A stretch of 25,538 bases of DNA from JBLIOB01 sp047639575 (GTDB taxonomy: Bacteria > Bacteroidota > Bacteroidia > Flavobacteriales_D > Parvicellaceae). Positions 14,950-23,743 of the stretch are shown piece by piece. Each line of letters begins with the position of its first letter. Within the stretch, counting starts at the first letter, position 1. Under the pieces are notes generated by a model. The model did no database searches. It was not told where the DNA came from and was given only the letters and a program-made list of their open reading frames with translations. The stretch is taken from contig JBLIOB010000024.1 of the NCBI GenBank assembly GCA_047639575.1, positions 1-25,538 on the forward strand. The letters are read 5' to 3'. Position numbers and translations under genes: made by a program.

Positions 14950-16413
14950 ATGCAGAGCATTCTAAACAATCGATTTTTACTCCCCTTTCTAAGTTCAATT
15001 TGGATCATCATGGTGGGCTGGCATGAATTCTCATTGTTCGATTCTAATTTGGGCATTTATTGGAAGGAAGGTCAACTTTTAATTCGCTCTGGCTCTGAAG
15101 TTTTACCAGCATTATTCTCAAACGACATTTCTCTAGGGCATTGGATGGGAAGTCTGTTCATCTTTATTTTTGAAAGTGAATTCTCTCTAAATCTTCTCCA
15201 GTTTTTGGCAATTGCTTCAACTGTCACCATCTGCACGGCTATTCAATTTAGGTGTTATAAAAAAAATGGAAATCAATTTTATGTATTCCTTCTTACACTA
15301 ATTTCGATTCCTCTTTTATTGAATAATTACGCGATCTCTCATCATTTCTTGCTTCCTGTATTGGCTCTGATAATGATCTATTGCAACCTGAAAATCAAGA
15401 AATTTGCAACTCAATTAGTCTTAATTAGCTTGATCCAAATTATTTGGGTAAACTGGCATGAGTCCTCTTTTCTTGGAATAATAATGGTCATGGCCCTTGC
15501 AGGGTTTTCTTCCAAACCGATGAGCCAAAAACTGTTGCTGATTACAACCGCCTTAGTCACTGCGTTATGCACGCCTTTCCATGTTGGGGTATTCCGTAAT
15601 TATCTCGATTGGTGTTCAACCATGATCAACAATCATCAACTTCCCGATGTAATTTCTAACCACGGATCGATGGTTAATTGGCTTGCATATTTTCATATCT
15701 GTATAGCCGTTATTTCAATTATTCTGGTGATTTATAATCTTATTAATTACCGAAAAAATGGTGGGTTGAATTTAGTCTATATCTGCCTATCTGTGGTAGG
15801 AGTTTTGCACATTGAACTTTCTGGCCTTAACGCTATAGTACTGCTATTGGTTGGCATTGAAGTATGCGCAAACTTTCAACAAAAAACTTCAAAATTGTGG
15901 ACTTCATATAAGTCTCCGATATTAATGATCGCGCTGTCAATTCCATTGCTTTTTTCCACATCCGTGTTGTTTCCATTTTCATCAAATTGGAAACTTGGGA
16001 TTGATTCACCTTCCGATAATTGCTTATCGTTCTTACAACGAAAACGTATCTTAAATTCGCCAGCGTTTCATAATACGGGAATGGGATCAATAATTGCCTT
16101 TGCTGATTACAAAAAAATGAACCCATTGTGCAGCCCACATCCAAATTATAATGGAAAACAATTTACAGTTAGTACGTTAATCCCCTGTTATGAAGACTTT
16201 TCATCTTGGATTAAAGTCAAAAACGATCTTTTGCCAAACTTGATTGTATTTAGACTAAAAGGAGCATCGGAAACCTCCCTTGACTTCTTGGACGGACGAT
16301 TAAAAGATGGAGAATGGACCATGGTCTATTTCGACCCGCTGGAAGCAGCTATTTTGATTAGAAATTTATCTGAAAATAATGAGTTAATTGGATCGTTACG
16401 GGTGACCGAATAA
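14950..16413 (+). CDS. Multispanning membrane protein, GT-C glycosyltransferase-like, function unknown
   Basis: This is a 487-residue protein from ATG 14950, with ATG 14926 as an alternative. About nine to ten hydrophobic segments fill residues 10-345, then a soluble C-terminal domain of about 135 residues follows. The first loop (WHEFSLFDSNLGIYWKEGQL) sits where GT-C enzymes carry an acidic catalytic motif. The tail pattern, SPAFHNTGMGSIIAF, then DFSSWIKVKNDLLPNLIVF, then GEWTMVYFDPLEAAILIRN, resembles the C-terminal domain of many bacterial proteins of oligosaccharyltransferase/PMT-like topology. There the pattern is N-x-x-x-G-x-x, then W...D.vvf, then W..vy.D..a.i. This is recalled pattern, not a profile hit. 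If right, it would transfer sugars from a lipid-linked donor on the periplasmic side. It is divergent from the HTTM gene and 137 bases upstream of the adhesin. Confidence 0.6.
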   Translation: MQSILNNRFLLPFLSSIWIIMVGWHEFSLFDSNLGIYWKEGQLLIRSGSEVLPALFSNDISLGHWMGSLFIFIFESEFSLNLLQFLAIASTVTICTAIQFRCYKKNGNQFYVFLLTLISIPLLLNNYAISHHFLLPVLALIMIYCNLKIKKFATQLVLISLIQIIWVNWHESSFLGIIMVMALAGFSSKPMSQKLLLITTALVTALCTPFHVGVFRNYLDWCSTMINNHQLPDVISNHGSMVNWLAYFHICIAVISIILVIYNLINYRKNGGLNLVYICLSVVGVLHIELSGLNAIVLLLVGIEVCANFQQKTSKLWTSYKSPILMIALSIPLLFSTSVLFPFSSNWKLGIDSPSDNCLSFLQRKRILNSPAFHNTGMGSIIAFADYKKMNPLCSPHPNYNGKQFTVSTLIPCYEDFSSWIKVKNDLLPNLIVFRLKGASETSLDFLDGRLKDGEWTMVYFDPLEAAILIRNLSENNELIGSLRVTE

Positions 16414-16506
16414 AAGGCATGTGACCATAATTTGATACTTCAATCTTATGCCGTAAAACCGTAAATTCACAATATTATACTTCCTTCAATGAAATAATTT
16501 TCATAA

Positions 16507-16538
16507 TTCACTACATTCGCCAACGTTAACTACCTTTA
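16507..16538 (+). promoter_or_regulatory. Weak candidate promoter of the adhesin operon
   Basis: TACCTTTA (16531-16538) differs from TAnnTTTG at the last base and lies 12 bases before the ATG, which is close. TTC (16507-16509) precedes it with a spacer of 21. No other better candidate was seen in the 137-base gap. Confidence 0.3.
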
Positions 16539-16550
16539 TTAAACGTCCCA

Positions 16551-19500
16551 ATGAGAAAAATACTACTCCTGCTTAGTTTTCTATTTCTATTAATTCAAAA
16601 CTCATATTCTCAAGTTACTTGTGCCGATCTAATTTATGTTACTCCTACTGGTCTAGGAACAGCACCTGGAACTATCGGTAGTCCCACTACACTGGCAAAT
16701 GCCTTAACTCTGGTTACAGCAACGAGACACGACATAAAGATGCTTGCCGGTACATATACTTATGCTCAATCATTTACTATCCCATCTAATACAGTGCTTG
16801 ATGGAAGATACACTGTAGTGGCAGGAGAATGGGTGAAAAACAGTTCTTTAACTACTGTTCTAAACATCGCTGCTGCATTTGAAACAGCAGCAAGTGTAGG
16901 GCACTATAGAGCAATAACTTTGGACGGTGTTTCGAATGTATACCTCAAAGACATTACTATTAATAACACTACAAATGCAACTGGCACTACTAGTTCTAAA
17001 GGTAGAACCGTTTATGGAGTGCATGTATCTAATTCCAGTAACTTCTTTTTTAGCAGAACTACCGTAAGTGCGTTGAATGCATCTAATGGTTTAAACGGGA
17101 ATACTGGAGCAGCGGGTCTTTCTGGATTTAATGGTAGCACGGGTCATCTAGGTGATGACGATGATAACAACAACTGTAACGATGCAGGAAGTGCGGTCAG
17201 TGGAAGAGGTGGACAAGGCCGAAACAATGTTGTAGTCCCACCTGCTTCTTGCAACCAATGCAACGGCTGTACTGGCAACACAGGCGCAAACTCTACTGGA
17301 TTAAGACGAGGTGGAAACGGTGGTGGTGGTGGTTCCGGAGAAAGAGATGATGGAGCTACAACCAGAGCAGGAGGCCGAGGCGGTAATGGTGGGAATTTTG
17401 AAGCTGGAGGCTTTGGGGGAGTTGCAATAGGATCTTCAGCCGGCTGCAGTGATAATGACAATGGAAGCCCTGGTAATATTGGAGCTAGTGGCACTACTGG
17501 CACATTTACTGGAGGTGTAGGACCAACTTTTTCGTTTAATCAATATTTTATTCCTGGAAATCAAGCTGCAGTTGGAGGTAACGGTTTTGGCGGTGCTGGC
17601 GGTGGCGGTGGCGGTGGCGGTAAAGGCCAAGATGGAACATTTTGTGATGACGGGTCCGGTGCCGGTGGTGGCGGTGGCGGTGGCGGTGGCCAAGGCGGTG
17701 TTGCAGGATTCGGTGGCTTCGGAGGTGGTGGCACCTTTGGAATCTACGGTGTTATCGGCAATACAGGCGCCAACTTATTTGACATTAATGTATCTACTGG
17801 AACATTAGGATCTGGTGGAGTTGGAGGATCTGGTGGAGCTGGAGGCAGTGCCGGCATAGGCGCTGTTGGCGGTACTGGCGGTACTGAAATTGGCTTTGGC
17901 GGCCGAGGCGGTAATGGTGGTGTTGGCGGTCAAGGCGGCCTAGGTCAGACGGCCTCAAATGGTGTTAGCACCAACTTCCAAGGTGTAACTTCGACTGGAC
18001 TCACCGTGCCTAACCCTAGGACAATAACCGCTTCAATGTTTGGCGGATGCACAAATTCAGAAATTATTCTGACTAAAAATGCAGGTACTTGGACCAGTAC
18101 GATAGGTGCCGCATATATCAATGACTTAACTGTAGCAACGACTTCATATAACAATGGTTCTTCTCCTGCCATCATTAGTTATGGAGCCACAGGACATTAC
18201 GATATCGTAATTGATGGAATTACTTACAAAAACTGGGTTTATATCAGAGATACAAGAGCTTTGCCAACATTTGATCCTAGTATGGCAGTTCTGATGTGTG
18301 AAGGAGATGCAATGACTTTAAATACTCCTACTTCAGGAGCCCAATATGAGTGGGTTGTGTTTCAAGATGGAAATGACGCCAACACGCCTGTTGCTATATA
18401 CACAACTTTGGTAGCAAGCTTTCCAACTCCAATTGTAGGCACAAACACCATCTATCATGCAAGACTGAGAATTCGTGATAACTGTTGTGGTTGGTCTGCA
18501 CCAGTGTATCACACTTTTACTGCTAATCAAGCTGGAGGAGCCTTAATTAGCACACCTGACACCATTTGTGCCGGAAATACTGGAACAATCTCCGTATCAG
18601 GGACGGCCGGAGTTGTGGATTGGTATTTAGACCCTTTGTCTACTATAAATGTTGGAACTGGAACTTCTTTTACATCTCCTACGCTTACATCTTCAGCTTT
18701 ATATTATGTCTCTGAATTCCCTGGATGTGGTGGAGTTACCCCAGTAAACATTACTGTAGACCCACTTCCTCTTTCTCCTTCTTCATCTTCTTCTCTTGAC
18801 TTTTGTTCAGGCGAAGACGTGATCATTGAAGGAACTGGCTCTGGAATTGGAGATCTATTGTTTTATGACAACACTATGACACTGCAAAGCACCTATACAA
18901 TGGGCCTAGCAACCCCAACCGGTTCGTATAACGCAGGAGCACTTGCAGTTGGGTCATATGTTTATTATTTAACGGAGGATGGAATTGACTGTGAATCGAA
19001 TGTAACGGCAGTTTCAATTACAGTACACCCTTTACCAGTCGCACCGGTTGCGGTTGGAGTTGCAGGATGCCCTGGAGAATCGGCAAATTTATCTGCAACC
19101 ATAACAGCAACTTTTGGTAATTGGTATAGCGATGTAGCACTTACTAACCTTGTAGCAACAGGAAGTTTATTTAGTACTCCTCCACTATTTGCTAACACAA
19201 CCTATTATGTTACTCAAGTTGACGCTAATGGGTGTGAAAGCCTTGCATCAGTTGTTTTAGTAACCGTTGCTGATGCTGTTAACCCAGTGATTGCCGGATG
19301 CCCCGCAAACATTACAGTTAGCAATACATTATTTACCTGCGGTGCACAGGTCTTTTGGACGGCTCCTACGGCTACCGATAATTGCCCGAACGTAGGTTTA
19401 ACAAGCACTAATAATTCTGGAGATTTATTCCCAGTAGGGACTACAACTGTCACTTATACGGCAACGGATGTAACCGGAAATACAGCAACTTGTTTCTTTG

Positions 19501-22211
19501 ATGTTATAGTAAACGATACGGAGACTCCTGTATTTATAGCTTGTCCTGCTGATATTACCCAAGGAAATGATCTAGGAAATTGTGATGCCGTGGTTACATG
19601 GACAGCTCCAAATTTCTCTGATAACTGTCCTGGAGGAACGCTAACATCCACAGCTAATCCTGGTGATACTTTCCCTCTAGGCACAACTACAGTTACTTAC
19701 ACCGCGACAGATGCTGCAGGAAACTTTCTCACATGTGAATTTGATGTAACTATTACAGATACGGAAAATCCAACATTAACAGCATGCCCAGTTAACATTA
19801 CTCAAGGGAATGATGCTGGAGTTTGTGATGCGTTAGTTACTTGGCCCGCACCAACCGGTGCTGATAATTGTCCTGGAGTTATTGTTGCCTCAACTAATAA
19901 CTCTGGAGATACATTTCCAGTTGGAACAACAACAGTAACCTATACTGCAACGGATGCTGCAGGAAACACTGCAACATGCTCATTTGACGTGACGGTTTCA
20001 GATACTGAAGACCCTGCGATCGTAGGTTGTCCTGCAAACATTGCTCAAAATAATGACGCAGGTTTATGTGACGCTTCAGTAACGTGGATAGTTCCTACCA
20101 CAACAGACAACTGTTTGGCAAGTGTTACTTTAACTTCTTCTCACAATCCAGGAGATCCATTTGTAGTTGGAACTACCACCGTTATGTATGTTGCTGCCGA
20201 TGGAGCAGGTAATACTGACACATGCACGTTCGATGTAATAATTACAGATACAGAGCCACCAACTATTGGTGCTTGCCCTGTAGATATAACCCAGACCGCT
20301 AGTGCCGGAACATGCGGGACCATAATTACTTGGAACCCTCCAGCGGCATCAGATAATTGCACTGGTATGACGTTAGTGCCTGATGCTATATCTGGAAGTA
20401 CATTCCCAGTAGGAACAACCATAGTTACTTATACAGCAACTGATATAGTAGGCTTAACCGCAACTTGCTCATTTAACGTAACCGTAAACGATGTTGAATT
20501 CCCATCTTTCGTTGGCTGCCCAAGTAATATTATACAAAGTGTAGATCTTGGAACTTGTGGGGCGGTTGTAACGTGGGTTATTCCTACCGAAACTGACAAC
20601 TGTCCCGGAACCGTAGTTACCTCTTCAAATAATCCTGGTGACACGTTTCCAGTGGGAACCACAACAGTTACGTACACTGCCACTGATGTTTCAGGAAATG
20701 CGACTCCTTGTACTTTCGATGTGACAGTTTTAGATGATGAAAACCCTTCAATTTCTGCCTGCCCATTAAATATCACACAAGGAAATGATGCAGGAACTTG
20801 TGATGCAATAGTTACCTGGACTGTTCCAACATTCGTTGACAATTGCACTGGGGGAACTATGGTTTCAACCCATAATTCAGGAGATACTTTTATAGCTGGT
20901 ACAACTACAGTTACTTATACCGCAACTGATGGGGTTGGCAATACTTCTATATGCTCATTTGATGTCATTATTTCAGATACAGAAAATCCAAGCATTACAG
21001 TTTGCGCTCCGGATGTTGATGTAAACGCAGATGGTGGTTGTCAAGCAATTCTTGTTGATTATACTGGATTAGTAACTGCATCTGACAATTGCACTACTCT
21101 AAGCTTATCTCAGTCCCCGGTGTCTGGAACAACTATTACCGACACAACCACAGTGACCATAACCGTTACGGATTTGGTTGGAAATATTTCAACCTGTAAT
21201 TTCGATGTTAACTTGGTTGATATTAATCCACCAGTAATAGTTTGTCCAGCAAACGACTCTGTAGTGGTTGGTGCAGGATGTGTGTTTATTATCCCTGATT
21301 ACACGGCATCAGCAACGATAACGGATAATTGCGATGCTAGTCCAATTGTAACCCAAAGTCCGTTAGCTGGTACTTCAGCCAGCTCAGTCACCCCGGTTAC
21401 CTTGATAGCTACTGATGTTACTGGAAATTCAAGCAGTTGTTCTTTCCAGGTCATTCCAATCGACAATGTTGATCCGGTAATTACCTGCATGGCTGACACG
21501 ACAACTTGTTCTCAATTATATATTTTCAATCAACCTACAGCAACGGATAATTGTGGTGGTACTTCTGTCGTTCAAATTGCAGGATTACCTTCAGGAAGCC
21601 TATATCCAGTTGGGACCACAACCAACACGTTTGTTGCTACTGATGGGTTTGGAAATACAGACACTTGTAGCTTCAACTTAACAGTAAACCTAGCTCCGTC
21701 TTTGACAGTTGGAGGAGATGTGACAATAGATCAAGGAGAGTTTGTTCAATTAACCGCAACTGAGTCTGGCTCAACCGTTATCTTATGGACACCCGGAAGT
21801 ACACTAGATGACTCAACCCTGCTTAATCCTACAGCAACACCGCTAGATACAACTACCTATTATATTATAGTGACTAATGCTTTAGGCTGTACAAACTCTG
21901 ATTCTATTACAGTTAACGTAATTCCAGATTCAGGAATCGACACAGATGACATCGACAATTTATTTACGCCAAATGGGGATGGCAAGAATGACACTTGGCA
22001 TATCAATAATATTGAAGCTTGGACCGATTATACGCTAGCCGTATTTAATAGGTGGGGTCAAGAAGTATACACTACCACCAATTATGCTAACGATTGGAAT
22101 GGTAATTATCAAGGGCAACCGCTGCCGGAGGGAGCTTATTACTTTGTAATCGACTTTAGCGGTTCGGAACCGGTCACAGGATCAGTAACCATATTAAGAC
22201 TTAAAAAATAG
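16551..22211 (+). CDS. Giant secreted adhesin-like protein: Gly-rich tract, ten HYR repeats, type B T9SS sorting domain
   Basis: The 1886 residues begin with a signal peptide (1-20, cleavage before QVTC). Residues about 25-170 resemble the start of pectin-lyase-like/DUF1565 beta-helices (IYVTPTGLGTAPGTIGSPTT). About 176-470 is a Gly-rich, PGRS-like tract broken by Cys and Asp/Asn clusters. About 580-907 holds several Ig-like/PKD-like units (e.g. YYVSEFPGCGG). About 908-1714 is ten tandem HYR repeats of roughly 81 residues. Then one more Ig-like unit, and about 1797-1886 the gliding-motility-associated type B domain (LFTPNGDGKNDTW, FNRWGQEVY, LPEGAYYFVI). HYR repeats are Ig-like folds in cell-surface proteins. 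Four Cys per repeat could give stabilising disulfides. Export by T9SS and retention at the surface is expected. The next gene, 11 bases later, is a PorP/SprF protein, the usual partner of type B substrates. The ligand is unknown. Confidence 0.9.
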   Translation: MRKILLLLSFLFLLIQNSYSQVTCADLIYVTPTGLGTAPGTIGSPTTLANALTLVTATRHDIKMLAGTYTYAQSFTIPSNTVLDGRYTVVAGEWVKNSSLTTVLNIAAAFETAASVGHYRAITLDGVSNVYLKDITINNTTNATGTTSSKGRTVYGVHVSNSSNFFFSRTTVSALNASNGLNGNTGAAGLSGFNGSTGHLGDDDDNNNCNDAGSAVSGRGGQGRNNVVVPPASCNQCNGCTGNTGANSTGLRRGGNGGGGGSGERDDGATTRAGGRGGNGGNFEAGGFGGVAIGSSAGCSDNDNGSPGNIGASGTTGTFTGGVGPTFSFNQYFIPGNQAAVGGNGFGGAGGGGGGGGKGQDGTFCDDGSGAGGGGGGGGGQGGVAGFGGFGGGGTFGIYGVIGNTGANLFDINVSTGTLGSGGVGGSGGAGGSAGIGAVGGTGGTEIGFGGRGGNGGVGGQGGLGQTASNGVSTNFQGVTSTGLTVPNPRTITASMFGGCTNSEIILTKNAGTWTSTIGAAYINDLTVATTSYNNGSSPAIISYGATGHYDIVIDGITYKNWVYIRDTRALPTFDPSMAVLMCEGDAMTLNTPTSGAQYEWVVFQDGNDANTPVAIYTTLVASFPTPIVGTNTIYHARLRIRDNCCGWSAPVYHTFTANQAGGALISTPDTICAGNTGTISVSGTAGVVDWYLDPLSTINVGTGTSFTSPTLTSSALYYVSEFPGCGGVTPVNITVDPLPLSPSSSSSLDFCSGEDVIIEGTGSGIGDLLFYDNTMTLQSTYTMGLATPTGSYNAGALAVGSYVYYLTEDGIDCESNVTAVSITVHPLPVAPVAVGVAGCPGESANLSATITATFGNWYSDVALTNLVATGSLFSTPPLFANTTYYVTQVDANGCESLASVVLVTVADAVNPVIAGCPANITVSNTLFTCGAQVFWTAPTATDNCPNVGLTSTNNSGDLFPVGTTTVTYTATDVTGNTATCFFDVIVNDTETPVFIACPADITQGNDLGNCDAVVTWTAPNFSDNCPGGTLTSTANPGDTFPLGTTTVTYTATDAAGNFLTCEFDVTITDTENPTLTACPVNITQGNDAGVCDALVTWPAPTGADNCPGVIVASTNNSGDTFPVGTTTVTYTATDAAGNTATCSFDVTVSDTEDPAIVGCPANIAQNNDAGLCDASVTWIVPTTTDNCLASVTLTSSHNPGDPFVVGTTTVMYVAADGAGNTDTCTFDVIITDTEPPTIGACPVDITQTASAGTCGTIITWNPPAASDNCTGMTLVPDAISGSTFPVGTTIVTYTATDIVGLTATCSFNVTVNDVEFPSFVGCPSNIIQSVDLGTCGAVVTWVIPTETDNCPGTVVTSSNNPGDTFPVGTTTVTYTATDVSGNATPCTFDVTVLDDENPSISACPLNITQGNDAGTCDAIVTWTVPTFVDNCTGGTMVSTHNSGDTFIAGTTTVTYTATDGVGNTSICSFDVIISDTENPSITVCAPDVDVNADGGCQAILVDYTGLVTASDNCTTLSLSQSPVSGTTITDTTTVTITVTDLVGNISTCNFDVNLVDINPPVIVCPANDSVVVGAGCVFIIPDYTASATITDNCDASPIVTQSPLAGTSASSVTPVTLIATDVTGNSSSCSFQVIPIDNVDPVITCMADTTTCSQLYIFNQPTATDNCGGTSVVQIAGLPSGSLYPVGTTTNTFVATDGFGNTDTCSFNLTVNLAPSLTVGGDVTIDQGEFVQLTATESGSTVILWTPGSTLDDSTLLNPTATPLDTTTYYIIVTNALGCTNSDSITVNVIPDSGIDTDDIDNLFTPNGDGKNDTWHINNIEAWTDYTLAVFNRWGQEVYTTTNYANDWNGNYQGQPLPEGAYYFVIDFSGSEPVTGSVTILRLKK
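17598..17690 (+). repeat. Two GGTGGC-type hexamer arrays in the Gly-rich tract
   Basis: Four tandem GGCGGT units lie at 17598-17621 and four GGTGGC units at 17667-17690, both reading poly-Gly. Hexamer slippage would change length by two codons without breaking the frame. Confidence 0.85.
19272..21693 (+). repeat. Ten tandem HYR-coding repeats of about 242 bp
   Basis: Each unit runs from (T/N)E-NP-like residues and CP.NIT through VTW..P...DNC to the most conserved block, PVGTTTVTYTATD, then GN..TC.FDV...D. Units 1-7 are closely alike; units 8-10 are diverged, with the TW...P part replaced or shortened. Codon choice differs between units, so the copies are old and were not recently homogenised. 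Confidence 0.9.
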
Positions 22212-22216
22212 GAGGG
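22210..22216 (+). promoter_or_regulatory. Strong Shine-Dalgarno (AGGAGGG) overlapping the adhesin stop codon
   Basis: AGGAGGG begins inside the adhesin's TAG stop and ends six bases before the ATG at 22223. Strong Shine-Dalgarno sites are rare in Bacteroidota, and none of comparable strength was noticed before the other genes of the window. Confidence 0.7.
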
Positions 22217-22222
22217 TAAATC

Positions 22223-23737
22223 ATGAGAAAATTAGCTATCATAATTATTATCGGAACAGCTCTTTTAGGAAGTAAGAGCTATAGTCAACAATTAGAATTA
22301 ACTAACCTGTACAACCAGAATCTTTTCATCGTAAACCCTGCGTTTGCCGGTGACCATGGATATCCTATTGCGCATATGTTCCATAGACAACAATGGACAG
22401 GGGTAAGCGGAGCTCCTGCATCCAGTTTGTTCACTATTCACAGTCCATTAGGCGAGAAAAATGCGATTGGGGCATACATTAGTTCAGATAGGGCAGGATT
22501 ACTTGAGCGATTTTCGGCAAGTGGTACTTATGTTTATAGTGTAAAAATAAATGATGATCATAAACTAGGATTTGGGTTAAGCTTAGGCTTTTACCAAAAC
22601 AGCATCAATTATTCAAACATTAGAATTTTCGATCAGACGGATGATTTGGTATTAAACGGAGGCGCGATCACAGGATCAACCTTTAATGCTGATTTCGGAA
22701 TTCGTTATTCTTTCAAAGGTTTGAACATTGGTATTTCAACACCTCAAATTGCAGAAACTAAAATCAACTACAACCTCATCAATGATGAAGATGGCAGGTT
22801 CGATTTAGTTAGACATTACACAGCTAATATCTCCTACAAGTTTGTGATAAAAGAAGATTGGAACGTTACACCATTAGTGTTTGCTCGATATGCTAATGGA
22901 GTTCCGGTAAGTTTTGATGCAAGTGCAATTGTAGATTATAAGGACAAGATTTGGGTTGGTGGTGGATATCGCCACGGGGCCGGAATTATGGCCTATCTAG
23001 GTACTAAAATAGCAAACCAACTTTCTGCTGCTTACTCATATGAGTTTTCAGGAAGTGGAATGGCATCGTATAGCGGTGGTTCTCATGAAATCGCAATTGG
23101 GTACCATTTTGCAGGCAAAAAAGATGACGATAAGCTTAAAGAATTAGAAGACCGGATGAACGAGCGATTCGAACAACAGCAGCAGTTGATTGATAGCTTA
23201 ATGAATTTAGTTAAGAGTAATACCGATAAGCTAATTGAACTCGAAAAAAAGCAGGCAGACCATGAGCAAGAAATTAAAAAACTCAAATCTGATATCGATG
23301 AACTAAACCTGAAGCTTCAAAATGCCAAGGTTGATAATTCAAGTCCAGCATTCCCTCCTTCTTTAGAAGATAAGTACGCACTAAGTGAAGAAGAACGAAA
23401 AGCACTTAGACGGCATATTCAATTTGGTAAAAATAGAGGAAGTGCATTGGAATCTTCAAGATCAGATATGGAATTAATAGGAGGTATATTAAAAAGACAT
23501 CCAACTTTAACGCTTAGAATTGTTGGCCATGCTGATAATTCAGGAAGTAATTCTACTAACACCAATTTATCTAGGAAAAGAGCTGGCATGGTAGCAGACT
23601 TTTTTAAAGGATTAGGTGTCTCTGAATCGCAAATACTTTGTTTAGGTAAAGGATCAACTGAACCCATGAAGCCAAATGATAGCGAACATAATCGAGAACT
23701 AAACAGAAGAGTTGAGTTCCAAATTATAGAAGAGTAA
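22223..23737 (+). CDS. PorP/SprF-family T9SS outer-membrane protein fused to coiled coil and OmpA peptidoglycan-binding domain
   Basis: The 504 residues contain a signal peptide (1-21, ending SYSQ) and a PorP/SprF beta-barrel domain (about 22-297). The barrel domain has NLYNQNLFIVNPAFAG (28-43), RQQWTG (55-60), IGAYISSDRAG (82-92) and a terminal strand EIAIGYHFAGKK. A charged coiled coil follows (about 300-368), then an OmpA-like domain (about 385-503). The OmpA part keeps GHAD (435-438), LSRKRA (449-454) and NRRVEF (494-499). Asp438 and Arg453 match the pair that holds diaminopimelate in OmpA. PorP/SprF proteins pair with type B T9SS substrates and hold or help export them. Here the anchor to the cell wall is built in. 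Classical PorP/SprF proteins are about 300-340 residues, so this is an extended form. It is cotranscribed with the adhesin (11-base gap). Confidence 0.9.
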   Translation: MRKLAIIIIIGTALLGSKSYSQQLELTNLYNQNLFIVNPAFAGDHGYPIAHMFHRQQWTGVSGAPASSLFTIHSPLGEKNAIGAYISSDRAGLLERFSASGTYVYSVKINDDHKLGFGLSLGFYQNSINYSNIRIFDQTDDLVLNGGAITGSTFNADFGIRYSFKGLNIGISTPQIAETKINYNLINDEDGRFDLVRHYTANISYKFVIKEDWNVTPLVFARYANGVPVSFDASAIVDYKDKIWVGGGYRHGAGIMAYLGTKIANQLSAAYSYEFSGSGMASYSGGSHEIAIGYHFAGKKDDDKLKELEDRMNERFEQQQQLIDSLMNLVKSNTDKLIELEKKQADHEQEIKKLKSDIDELNLKLQNAKVDNSSPAFPPSLEDKYALSEEERKALRRHIQFGKNRGSALESSRSDMELIGGILKRHPTLTLRIVGHADNSGSNSTNTNLSRKRAGMVADFFKGLGVSESQILCLGKGSTEPMKPNDSEHNRELNRRVEFQIIEE

Positions 23738-23743
23738 ATAAAA

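Noticed and set aside
14869..15056. Open frames on both strands overlapping by about 190 bases at the HTTM / GT-C-like divergent junction.
   Set aside because: Both long versions extend upstream of the conserved N-terminal regions. Starting HTTM at 14876 (or 14900) and the other gene at 14950 (or 14926) removes the overlap and leaves a normal divergent promoter gap.
16417..16462. GGCAT ... ATGCC pairing after the GT-C-like gene as a terminator.
   Set aside because: The loop is about 30 bases, the stem only five pairs, and there is no T-run.
17144..17693. Long open frames on the minus strand and in another plus frame inside the Gly-rich tract (Pro-, Ala- and Thr-rich products).
   Set aside because: They result from GGN-rich codons lacking stops in other frames. 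The sequences are low complexity and no start context or neighbours support them.
19214..20848. Repeated minus-strand open frames in the HYR region (Val/Pro/Thr-rich).
   Set aside because: They recur with the repeat period and are mirror images of the HYR units, not genes.
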